Positions 52,628 through 61,093 of a stretch of 64,000 bases of DNA are shown in pieces. Each line of letters begins with the position of its first letter. Within the stretch, counting starts at the first letter, position 1. A program made the translations under genes and the position numbers. Source of the stretch: an uncultured Cohaesibacter sp. (GTDB lineage: Bacteria; Pseudomonadota; Alphaproteobacteria; Rhizobiales; Cohaesibacteraceae); assembly GCF_963677725.1 (NCBI RefSeq), contig NZ_OY782507.1, positions 2,294,001 through 2,358,000 on the forward strand, given 5' to 3'. The notes beneath the pieces are model-generated. The model saw only the letters and a list, made by a program, of their open reading frames with translations, was not told where the DNA came from and made no database searches.

Positions 52628-53385
52628 TTATGCGGGGGTCAATGTTTTCATTTCCTTTCGTGTTTTCTGAGCCTGTTTTGAACTTGCCTTGAAACGGAAA
52701 CTGTCGTTGCCCGTTTCCAGAGTGTGGCAACGATGGGTGAGGCGATCGAGCAATGCGGTTGTCATTTTCGCATCTCCAAAAACCTGAGCCCAATCACTGA
52801 AGCTCAAGTTTGTAGTGATGATCACACTAGTGCGCTCATAGAGCTTACTGAGAAGATGGAATAGCAAAGCTCCCCCTGAGGGGCTGAATGGCAGGTAACC
52901 AAGTTCATCCAGGATGACCAAGTCGGTCTTTGTGAGCATCTCGGCCAATTTGCCGGCTTTTCCCATGGCCTTTTCCTGTTCTAATGCGTAGACGAGTTCG
53001 ACAGTTGAGTAGAAACGCACTTTGCGTCTGTGATGCTCGATTGCCTGAACACCGATGGCTGTCGCAATGTGGCTCTTGCCGGTTCCAGGGCCGCCAATCA
53101 AGACGACATTTTCTGCATTTTCCATGAAAACTCGCCACGGTGCAGTTGTCGCACGATTGCTTCATTGATGTCGCTAGCCGCAAAATCGAAGCCCGTCAGG
53201 TCTTTGTACGATGGAAAGCGCGCAACCTTCATGTGATAGGCAATTGAGCGCACTTCACGCTCAGCAAGCTCCGCTTTTAGCAGCTGAGACAATATCGGCG
53301 TCGCTGTCTCAAAGGCGGGAGCATCTTGAACCATCAGGTCATCTACCGCTTGCGCCATGCCATACAGTTTGAGACTGCGCAGCAT
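52628..53385 (-). pseudogene. istB: istB, IS21 helper ATPase, frameshifted
   Basis: IstB is the AAA+ ATPase that assists IstA. The N-terminal part from MLRSLKLYGMAQAV to LHRGEF is in one frame, and the ATPase core, with [19 protein letters not shown] (Walker A) and [12 protein letters not shown] (Walker B), is in another. The shift lies at about 53120-53130, where two extra bases follow the codons for RGEF. An ATG at 53125 could start the ATPase core separately, but the N-terminal domain would be lost. A normal IstB is about 250 residues, as the two pieces together are. Confidence 0.85.
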
Positions 53386-53388
53386 GAT

Positions 53389-54290
53389 GACGATCGAGGC
53401 TCCGGCAGGATCATGAGCATGACGCTTCTCCCTTTCTTCTCTGAGGTCATCATATCGCTCCACATTGGCTTCAGGCGCGATCTCAAGAGACAAGGCGCTT
53501 GGAGGGGTCGATCTGAGGATGGGTCGCCTGCTTACCATCGATAAGCCTGTGTAGCAGATTCAGAATGTGTGTTTTGGTTGGCACCCCAGCCTCCAGAGCC
53601 AGTTCAACAGCCTCCAAAACCACGCCTTCCTCATGATGCAGAACCAAGGACAGAATATCGACCTTTTCTCGGTCGCCCCCGTCTTTCTGCAGCATGTGGT
53701 CTTGAAGGCGGCAGAATGCTCCGGGCATTTCTGTAAAGGGCGCCCCATTCCGCAGAGCCCCAGGCTTACGCTGGACTACCGCCAAATAGTGTCGCCAATC
53801 ATAGACAACCCTGCCAGACTTTCGGTGGGAACGGTCGATGATGCGATCATGGGTGCAAAGCACTTGACCTTCAGCCACGACAATCAGGCGATCTGGATAA
53901 ACATGCAGGTTGACTGGGCGGTTCGCAAAGCTGGCTGGAATACTGTATCGAACGCGCTCAAACGTAATCAGACAAGTTGGTGACACGCGTTTGCTGTGTT
54001 CGACAAAGCCTCAAAGGCAGGAGGCTGCGCCATGAGTGTTGGCCTCTCAGCTTCCCAAACATCGGCAATGGAACCGGGCAGTGTTTGATGGGGTATCTCT
54101 GCCCAAAGAGCGATGCATCTGTCTTCTAGCCACTGGTTCAGTTCCGCAAGACTTTTGAAGACGGGCATAACTTGCCATAGGCGATTACGCGCATCCCTTA
54201 CGTTCTTCTCAACCGGACCCTTTTCCCAACCCGCAGCCGGATTGCAGAACTCGGGTTCAAAAAGCATAATGGCTGGCCATCGCCTTGAAC
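53389..54290 (-). pseudogene. istA: istA 3' part, IS21 transposase, interrupted and frameshifted
   Basis: Encodes the C-terminal portion of the DDE transposase IstA. FEPEFCNPAAGWEKGPVEKNV (with the catalytic Glu region) and DRSHRKSGRVVYDWRHYLAVVQRKPGALRNGAPF are clear. The frame changes at about 54265 (one extra base after the IS66 junction), at about 53985 (a one-base loss before a KRVSPTCLI-like stretch) and again near 53510, where the conserved EANVERYDDLRE end is in a different frame. The piece continues 57106-57763 across the IS66 insertion. Confidence 0.82.
54283..54290. repeat. IS66 8-bp target duplication, left copy
   Basis: CCTTGAAC abuts the left IS66 end; the identical octamer is at 57106-57113. 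IS66 elements make 8-bp duplications. Confidence 0.92.
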
Positions 54291-54305
54291 GTAACCACCC
54301 GGTTG

Positions 54306-54605
54306 TTACCGCGCCAGCTTTGTATTGACGCGAGCGATGACTTCGGGGTCAGCCCCAAGGTCTGCAAGGAAGAGGTTCCAGTCTTGCTGTGATGATCGCG
54401 CACCTGCAAGCATCTGCCCGAGTTCCTCTACACCATCAGCGGTCAGCGCTGTGAAGCTGTCGTTGCCTGCAGCCATCTCAACACAAACGATGCTGCCGAA
54501 GGACAGATTGTCGTCATTGGCAACGATCGTCTCGATGAGTTCGAGATCTTCATCCAGAATTTCGGCAACACGTTCGAGTGTCAGGACATATCCCGTCTGG
54601 GCCAT
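54306..54605 (-). CDS. IS66 accessory ORF of unknown function
   Basis: A 99-residue acidic protein that starts at an ATG overlapping the tnpC stop (TGATG), begins MAQTGYVLTLERVAEILDED and ends just inside the left IS66 end. Similar small acidic passenger ORFs follow tnpC in several IS66 elements; their role is not established. It has no recognised catalytic motif. Confidence 0.65.
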   Translation of the reverse strand: MAQTGYVLTLERVAEILDEDLELIETIVANDDNLSFGSIVCVEMAAGNDSFTALTADGVEELGQMLAGARSSQQDWNLFLADLGADPEVIARVNTKLAR

Positions 54606-56222
54606 CAGGCCACATCCGACTGGGTGGCCGCAATTGGCGTCCAGTTCCATGGCAGGAGTTCATCCAGCCGGTTAATCTTGTGATCATTGATGCGATCAAG
54701 GATATCCGCCAAATAGGCTTGCGGATCGAGGCCATTCATCTTGGCTGTTTCGATGATGGTCATGGCACGAGCCAAGGTCTCAGCGCCAGTGTCTGCTCCC
54801 GCGAAGAGCCAATTCTTTCTTCCAATCCCAATTGGTCTGAGCGCGCTCGGCAGCGTTGTTGTCGATAGCAATGCGGCCGTCATCAAGGAACAGGCAGAAG
54901 GAGGCTTGTCTGCTCTGGCAATAGCGGAAGGCTTTGGCCAAATCACTTTTGCCCGGAATGCGAGCCCTTTGCTGCTCGGCCCAAAGAAAGATGGCCTCAG
55001 CTTTTGGTCTGCTGAGCTTTTGACGGGCGGCAAGGCGAACTTCGGCGGACTGACCCGCAATGTCTCGTTCTACGTCATATAGCGCACCAATCCGGTCAAG
55101 CGCCTCTTTGGCAATCTCGGATTTGGTCGAGGTCCAGATGTCATGGAAGTCACGCCTGAGATGCGCCCAACACGCAGCCTCCTGGAAGCGAGAGATACCA
55201 TCGGCGTCGGGTTCATAAAGCTTGGCATAGCCCTTGTAAGCATCAGCCTGCAGGATGCCACTCGTTTGCCCGAGATGGCGATGAACCTGTTCGGCCTTCC
55301 AGTCCGAGGCAAAGTAGTAGACCGCCCCGGGTGGCGCTGTGCCAGCCCATGGCCGTTGATCCCGAACGTAGGTCCATATTCGACCCTTCTTCACTCCCTT
55401 ACCCAGCCCCTTGCTCCGCAACGAGCGATCCAATACCCGGATCGGAGTGTCATCGGCATGCAGCAGATCGCTGCCCATGACCTCGGCCTCAATGCGTTCA
55501 ATCAAGGGCTTTAGCACCTGCATAGCCCGACCACACCAGTCAACCAGTGTGGTGTCAGGGACATCAGCCCCCATGCGAGCAAAGATCTCGTTCAGTCGAT
55601 ACAATGGGACATGGTCATCGAACTTTGAGACCAGGATATAGGCCAATAGGCCCGCACCGGCCATACTGCCCGCAATTGGGCGGCTGGGTGCTGGCACCTG
55701 CACCATCTTCTCACAGCAGCGACAAGACTTCTTGGGTCGAGCAATTTCGATGACCTTCAACTGAGCGAAGATCATATCAATCATCTCGCTGACATCTTCG
55801 CCAACTGTTCGCAGGGCGCCGCCACAGTCGGGGCATGTGAATCCGGGATCAAGCTCTCTACGCTCTCTGGGGGTATCTGCCGAGACGCGGGGACGGCGGC
55901 GCGGCTTTTGCTCCTTATCATTGGAAGCTGCATCAGGAGCGACCTCGTCGTCCTCCTTGATCGTGGCAGTCGTGGTCTCGGCCGCTGCGATCAGAAGATC
56001 TTCCAGTGCCAACTCCAGCTGTGCGATCTCACGCTCAACCTTCTCTGATGACTTGCCAAAGACCTGCTTCTTCAGTTTGGCGATACGAAGACGCAATCCC
56101 TGGATCAACTGGTCATGCACCCGCAATGTCGCGGACAATTGCGCATTCCCTGCCTGCAAAGCAGCAATCATCGCTTTCAAAATAGCGGGATCATCAGAAA
56201 GAGGTGCAGTAGGATTTGTCAT
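54605..56222 (-). pseudogene. tnpC: tnpC, IS66 DDE transposase, frameshifted
   Basis: The main IS66 transposase. An N-terminal Leu-rich helix (about 30-90), a zinc-finger-like ARPKKSCRCCEKM segment and the DDE core with LLHADDTPIRVLD and SILQADAYKGY-like GILQADAYKGYAKLY are present in frame. At about 54839-54848 two bases appear to be missing from a GCGCGC run, so the conserved [23 protein letters not shown] segment continues in another frame to the stop at 54605. Without the shift the protein would be about 540 residues, the usual size. It is inactive unless the shift is recoded. Confidence 0.85.
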
Positions 56223-56285
56223 GCAATCTGTTTAGCACAAATCGCAATAAAACACCATAAAAACAAATAGTATCAATAAGATAAT

Positions 56286-56633
56286 TCAACCAACACGGGC
56301 GGGAGGCGACCCCCAACTTGGGCGCCGCCAGTCAATCCCTTCCCACAGCATCGCAAGCTGTGCAGACGTCAGGCGGGCAACCCCATCACCGGCTGACGGC
56401 CAAGGGAAACGACCTCGTTCCAGAACCTTGTAGTAAAGGCAAAAGCCCTGTCCATCCCAGAACAGGATCTTCAACCGATCGCCACGGCGGCCTCGGAATG
56501 CAAAGACAGCACCACTTGTCGGGTTCTGGCGTAGGACATCTTGCGTCAGAGCCGCCAAGCCAGAGATTCCTTTGCGCATATCCGTGACCCCACCCGCAAG
56601 ATAGACACGAACACCTGTACCCGGACCAATCAT
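56286..56633 (-). CDS. tnpB: IS66 TnpB (Orf2)
   Basis: A 115-residue protein of the IS66 Orf2 family (PF05717): VYLAGGVTDMRKGISGLAAL, FAFRGRRGDRLKILFWDGQGFCLYYKVLERGRF and LTSAQLAMLWEGIDW are the three conserved blocks. Its role in transposition is needed but biochemically unclear. Its start overlaps the tnpA stop (56630-56633, ATGA), a standard coupled arrangement in IS66. Frame intact. Confidence 0.93.
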   Translation of the reverse strand: MIGPGTGVRVYLAGGVTDMRKGISGLAALTQDVLRQNPTSGAVFAFRGRRGDRLKILFWDGQGFCLYYKVLERGRFPWPSAGDGVARLTSAQLAMLWEGIDWRRPSWGSPPARVG

Positions 56634-57007
56634 ACTGCCTCAACCGCCCGAATGAGACGGGTGAGAAGTGGGCCATCAATCTGGCTGTCAAAACGTAGAC
56701 GGCGCCCGCAGTGCAAGATCAATTCGACAGACAACCGTTCTGCTACTGGCCGGCCACAATGATCCGGAGATGATCCTTCCAACGAGGTCAACGCAACGGG
56801 CACGAAACAGGCCTGTTCCGAAACTCCAAGCAGTCCCTTCTGCTTCAGCTCCCGGCGCCATCCATAGATCTGCTGTCGCGTTACCTCGTGGCGCTGGGCA
56901 ATCTGCGTGACAGTGGCACCATCAAGGCCAACAGACGTCACAATCGAAAGCTTCTCTTCCGTACTCCATCGCCGCCGCCGCTCGGCACCCAAAATCTCTC
57001 CGCGCAT
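56630..57007 (-). CDS. tnpA: IS66 TnpA (Orf1)
   Basis: A 125-residue protein of the IS66 Orf1 family. A helix-turn-helix is visible in RRRRWSTEEKLSIVTSVGLDGATVTQIAQRHEVTRQQIYGWRREL (given in blocks: WSTEEKLSIV, VTQIAQRHEVTRQQIYGWR), like transposase-8-type domains. ATG 57007 has GAGGTGG 6 nt upstream; a TTG at 57034 is also in frame. Frame intact. Confidence 0.85.
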   Translation of the reverse strand: MRGEILGAERRRRWSTEEKLSIVTSVGLDGATVTQIAQRHEVTRQQIYGWRRELKQKGLLGVSEQACFVPVALTSLEGSSPDHCGRPVAERLSVELILHCGRRLRFDSQIDGPLLTRLIRAVEAV

Positions 57008-57105
57008 CAACCACCTCGCTAAGATACGTCGCAAACGACGTCGTTAACGACGTGTCTTAAACCATCCAGGAAAACTCTAGAAGGCGGTCACAATCGGGCG
57101 GTTAC

Positions 57106-57113
57106 CCTTGAAC
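57106..57113. repeat. IS66 8-bp target duplication, right copy
   Basis: CCTTGAAC directly after the right IS66 end, identical to 54283-54290. Confidence 0.92.
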
Positions 57114-57763
57114 CGAGCATTGATATCACGCTGTTTGCCGCGGCCAACACGGTCTACTGCTGTCTTCATATTGTCGTAGATACCCCGCCCGGGAACACCA
57201 CCAAAAACACGGAATGCATGCCAGAGAGCATCAAACAGCATCTCATGGGTTTGAAGGGGATATGCTCGTACCAGAAAGGCGCGGCTGTGAGAGAGCTTGA
57301 TATGGGCTACCTGCAATTTAACACGTTCGCCTGCGACGGTTGCCCAATCCTCACTCCAATCAAATTGGAAGGCTTCTCTTGGCTGGAATACCAACGGCAC
57401 AAAGGTACAGCGACCAATCGTCTGCTCTGCACGCTGTCGATCAGTGCGCCATGCACGGGCAAAAGCCGCCACCCGCTCATAGGACCCATCATAGCCGAGC
57501 TTCACAAGATCAGCGTGCATCTGCTTCACTGTCCGGCGCTCTTAGCGTGGTTTGCGCAGCTGTAATAAGAGCCAGGCAGACAACCGATCTGCATAAGGAT
57601 CCAATTTGCTTGGTCGAAGCGGAGTCTTGAACTTCGGCTCAACCACCCCCTCACGAAGGTATTTTCTGATGGTATTACGTCACAATCCAGTGCGCCGAGA
57701 TATCTCACGAATTGGCATTTTGTCGCGTAATGCACAACGCCGAATGACACTTAAAAAGCCCAT
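57106..57763 (-). pseudogene. istA: istA 5' part with two nonsense codons
   Basis: ATG 57763 opens the N-terminal part of IstA: GFLSVIRRCALRDKMPIREIS is the helix-turn-helix. The frame is stopped by TGA at 57680-57682 (in GL-stop-RNTIRKYL) and by TAA at 57542-57544 (in KPR-stop-ERRTVK), then runs on with FQFDWSEDW (the first DDE Asp region) and GGVPGRGIYDNMKTAV (second Asp) until the IS66 end. Both stops are one-base changes from plausible sense codons (Cys and Lys). With the insertion and the frameshifts, istA is dead. Confidence 0.88.
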
Positions 57764-57845
57764 GTCGATCACTCCAAATCTCCCCGATGTAAATCGTTGG
57801 GGACCAGTGTTCACATGGGTCAATTCTCAGTGACAATTTTACTCC

Positions 57846-57876
57846 ATACCGGGTCAGATCTCAGTAACATTCAACA
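57846..57876 (-). repeat. IS21 right terminal inverted repeat
   Basis: Read from 57876 on the - strand it starts TGTTGAATGTTACTGAGATC and continues CTGACCCGGTAT, matching the left end. Confidence 0.85.
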
Positions 57877-58016
57877 GCTCAGACGTTCAAGATACTCAGA
57901 CAGACCGAATAGATTGCTTGGATTCATGCCATATCCCCCATGAAAACAAGGAATCATAACCTGCCGACAAATGCGAGAGGTTTTTGCGGGTCTCCAGCTG
58001 CTCAGTCCCGATTGCC

Positions 58017-60284
58017 TCACACCTTACAATGCCGCTGTAGCGCCGCGCAATATGCGCCAACATGAGTGTCCACCATGTGCGAAACGGAATAGTCACGACA
58101 GATACGTTGCATCAATAATTCGAATTCACGATGCTTGTCTCGCCCAAGAGACTGGACTGCGTCAATGACATCAACCAGATGTTCAACCGGCTGGTCTACG
58201 TCCACAAGAAATGGCCAATCTGCAAAAACCTCTGCCAGTGATGAATTTTTACCTATGATTGGGAAACAGCCAAATTGCATTGCTTCGAGAGGAGGAAGAC
58301 CGAAGCCTTCACAATGTGACAAATAAAGAAAGACTGATGCCCGTTGGTACAAACTATAAACCACATGATCGTCTGGACGATCATGTAACTCAACCCAACC
58401 GTTAGCAACTCCTTGTTCTACATCTTCTTTTAATTGTCCAGATAATCTTCCTTTATCGCCATATAGAATAATGCTTTGCCCATCATTCTTGCGGAACAAA
58501 TATTGCTTGGCCACCGAAAACATCAATTCAAAGTTTTTTCGCGGATCAATCTGCAAGGCAATCAGAATCGCCTTCCCGGTTGCCCTCTCCCTGCCTTTGC
58601 CAAAGTCACTTTGCAATCCGTGGTGGCAAACAGATATGTTAAGCGGTCGCCCCAGAAAGCCTTCCAAATCGAGACCAGAATAAGCCGATACGGCAATGAT
58701 TTCATCTTCTGGCTGAATTGATTTCACAATGTCAGACGTTATGGCTTTCTTACCTGTCGTATACAGATCAGGCCGGGTTAAATGAAAAATGTCATGAACG
58801 GTTAAGCAGTAACATAAGTCTGCTTCCCTGTTGTCCGGCAAAGGATGAAATGGTGAATGATATAAAATGCTACCACCTACACACCGCGCCTTTTTAAGAG
58901 CTAGCTCGTAACTAAGAACATCCCATGAACCGAATTCGGGCGGAATAGGCAAGGCTTTTTCATGAGCTTGAATTTTCACTCCGCGTGAGCGGTTGTTGAA
59001 AAATGGAATCAGGCGGAATTCCGGAGTTTTTGATAGATTTGCCAGCAAAATTTGTATGTAGCGCCGAATACCGCTCATATGCCGGGAGCCGTCAAATAGA
59101 CGAGAAACATCCAAAAGTATATTGATTTTCTGTTTATTCTTGAAAAAACGAAACTGGCTGGATTCATCGCGAATATTTGCGAGAGCCTGTTTTGTTTTCA
59201 GCCTGTACTTTCGATCCGATGAAACTCTGCAAATTTGATTGGTCTCATCGAGACCATCGTATAAATCAGCAAGCTTCTGCCCAATATTCCGTTGGCTGAA
59301 CCGCTCAAGATCAAACTTTTGTTCAATTAGATCGCGTTTTTTCCCATTGTTAAGAATAGCGTCCTTGATCTGTTTCTCAACATCCATCGGATCGAGAGGA
59401 TTGAAGTATGTCGCTGCCTCTCCCATGATTTCGGGTATGCAGCTGAAATAAGAACAGACCACGGGTAGTCCATAGCTTGCTGCCTCAACAAGGGGATAAC
59501 CAAATCCTTCTGCCAAAGACGGGAACACAAGGCAATCCGCAGCCTGATAGATATGCGATAATTGGCCGTCCGTTACATGACCGAGGACCACGACTTTAGT
59601 TGCAACATTGAATTCCCTTGCCAGTGCATTCAGCTCCTGGAAACGTTCACTTCCATGAATTTCACCCGTTGTTAGAACAAGGGTACAGTCAATCCCCTGA
59701 ATGGCCTGAAAGAGCACCTTGTGGTTCTTGTGTGGCCTGGCAGCGGCTGGATAAAATAGCAATGGTCTTTTTACTTGCCGCAGCGCTTCAACCGGCTCAG
59801 CGGGAATAAGATTCGATACTGCATTATAGATCACCGAAAAGTCACCATTGGGGCGACTTGTGACCTGCTGAATGCTATCTTTTGCATGGTTGGAAACTGC
59901 AATTATGTGGTCTGCTTTGGCACATTCGGCAATATCATCTTTGCCTTGCTGATTTGGAAAATACGCAGGGAGTCGCCAGCGGGTTAAGTCATGCTTCGTC
60001 AGAAGACTTGTGACATTTGGCAGCTTTGTGCTTATCGTGTTGAATGGGGAATGCAATACGGTAAGTTGGCCGCCATTCGCGTGAAACTCATCGGGCGAAG
60101 CATGCGCGTAAGTGATCGGACCGACGCATAGATCCCTATATGCATCAATGGCTTTCTCGGGTCCCAACAGGATAATTTGTTTTGAAAATGAACTTTGCAG
60201 CAATCCTGCCAAGGATCTCTGCAAGGCAAAACGCATGCCACATGGAAGCGAGGCAATCGGCTCGGAAAGGTCAATTCCGATCAT
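58017..60284 (-). CDS. Two-module GT4 glycosyltransferase fusion
   Basis: A 755-residue protein with two complete-looking GT-B units. Unit 1 (about 1-370) has LLFYPAAARPHKNHKVLFQAI and the SLAEGFGYPLVEAASYGLPVVCS donor motif. Unit 2 (about 385-750) starts again with INILLDVSRLFDGSRHMSGIRRYIQ and has SHCEGFGLPPLEAMQFGCFPI. The two probably add successive sugars of one repeat. ATG 60284 is chosen because TTTGGAG lies 9 nt upstream. The gene faces the IS21 right end, 140 nt from its stop, and its AT-richer composition differs from the capsule genes, suggesting transfer. Confidence 0.82.
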   Translation of the reverse strand: MIGIDLSEPIASLPCGMRFALQRSLAGLLQSSFSKQIILLGPEKAIDAYRDLCVGPITYAHASPDEFHANGGQLTVLHSPFNTISTKLPNVTSLLTKHDLTRWRLPAYFPNQQGKDDIAECAKADHIIAVSNHAKDSIQQVTSRPNGDFSVIYNAVSNLIPAEPVEALRQVKRPLLFYPAAARPHKNHKVLFQAIQGIDCTLVLTTGEIHGSERFQELNALAREFNVATKVVVLGHVTDGQLSHIYQAADCLVFPSLAEGFGYPLVEAASYGLPVVCSYFSCIPEIMGEAATYFNPLDPMDVEKQIKDAILNNGKKRDLIEQKFDLERFSQRNIGQKLADLYDGLDETNQICRVSSDRKYRLKTKQALANIRDESSQFRFFKNKQKINILLDVSRLFDGSRHMSGIRRYIQILLANLSKTPEFRLIPFFNNRSRGVKIQAHEKALPIPPEFGSWDVLSYELALKKARCVGGSILYHSPFHPLPDNREADLCYCLTVHDIFHLTRPDLYTTGKKAITSDIVKSIQPEDEIIAVSAYSGLDLEGFLGRPLNISVCHHGLQSDFGKGRERATGKAILIALQIDPRKNFELMFSVAKQYLFRKNDGQSIILYGDKGRLSGQLKEDVEQGVANGWVELHDRPDDHVVYSLYQRASVFLYLSHCEGFGLPPLEAMQFGCFPIIGKNSSLAEVFADWPFLVDVDQPVEHLVDVIDAVQSLGRDKHREFELLMQRICRDYSVSHMVDTHVGAYCAALQRHCKV

Positions 60285-60421
60285 TATATAATCTCCAAAG
60301 GCCAAACAAGGTAAGAAATCTGAAGCATACTTAATTTCATCTTCAACACAAATCTGCGTCCGAATAATATCTATAGTTCAGAGCAAGACCACCATATAGG
60401 ATCAAGCTTCAGCCAGCGTCT

Positions 60422-60850
60422 TCATTTTTTTAAAAAGATCCGATCATAATGTTGAGCTATATTTATCAGTAGTGGACGGGCTACTTCAATCTTGATTAGC
60501 GAATGGTAAATTCTCAGCATTACCTTATCAATTTGGTTGACAGGTTGTCGCCGCCGTTCAATTCTGCTTGATACGGCATCTCTACTTGCAGCACTCTTAG
60601 GTATATTTTGAGAAACTTGCGATATTTTTGCGCTCTCGGAATCGAACTGAAGCATTGGCCCACCCGGCTTGGTGGTTGACGAATAAACCAAATTGAAGCG
60701 CTCTCTCAATCTACTTTCTTCAGCCTGCTCAAACAATTGCTTCATACGCAGGGAATTCAAGCGCGATTCGAGACTTGAGCGAACGACTGTGGGATTATTT
60801 TTTTCCAAAGGTGTTCCGTTTCTACGATGCCAGATGACCGTTAAGCACAT
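60422..60850 (-). CDS. Unknown protein
   Basis: A 142-residue ORF rich in Arg, Ser and Glu with a probable helical core (SRLNSLRMKQLFEQAEESRLRERF) and no recognised family. ATG 60850 lacks a strong ribosome binding site. It lies 137 nt upstream of the GT4 fusion gene on the same strand and could be its operon partner. It may also be a fragment of a larger lost gene. Treat as tentative. Confidence 0.4.
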   Translation of the reverse strand: MCLTVIWHRRNGTPLEKNNPTVVRSSLESRLNSLRMKQLFEQAEESRLRERFNLVYSSTTKPGGPMLQFDSESAKISQVSQNIPKSAASRDAVSSRIERRRQPVNQIDKVMLRIYHSLIKIEVARPLLINIAQHYDRIFLKK

Positions 60851-61093
60851 ATTGATACAGGCCCCGCCAGACAGTCGCCGTCTCTGGCGGTTTGACAGGT
60901 GGATACGTTCATTGTACTTATTAGAGTTCCTGAATTCAACCCAATCGTCCGACTTTCCGGGACCATTTCATACCACACACAACAGACTATATATGCCTGA
61001 ACAAATTAGAAAGAATAAACAAGAGCAAGGAGTCTTGATTCTAACCAGCCCTTGCTCTTCCCCTTCCATCTTTATGAAGCAAGTCAAGATAAT

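Larger units (their letters stand above)
54291..57105 (-). mobile_element. IS66-family element inserted in istA
   Basis: 2815 bp. Ends are inverted repeats: GTAACCACCCGGTTGT at 54291 on the + strand and GTAACCGCCCGATTGT from 57105 on the - strand. It is bordered by a perfect direct 8-bp target duplication. It contains, in order on the - strand, tnpA, tnpB, tnpC and a fourth small ORF, the usual IS66 layout. tnpC carries a frameshift, so the copy is probably inactive unless complemented. Confidence 0.93.
52555..57876 (-). mobile_element. IS21-family element carrying a nested IS66 element
   Basis: Ends are imperfect inverted repeats of about 31 bp, starting TGTTGAATGT at 52555 and the same on the other strand from 57876. 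Each end also holds a second internal copy of the GAGAACTGACCC-type repeat (52569-52580 and 52593-52604; 57817-57828 and 57851-57862), the multiple terminal repeats typical of IS21. Subtracting the nested element and one duplicated 8-mer gives about 2.5 kb, a normal IS21 size. istA and istB lie on the - strand and both are broken. No matching target duplication is seen (GATG on the left, GCTC on the right), so one flank has probably been deleted. Confidence 0.88.

Noticed and set aside
52547-57884. Target-site duplication of the IS21 element
   Set aside because: The bases next to the two ends (TTTGATG and GCTCAGA) do not match at any length from 4 to 8.
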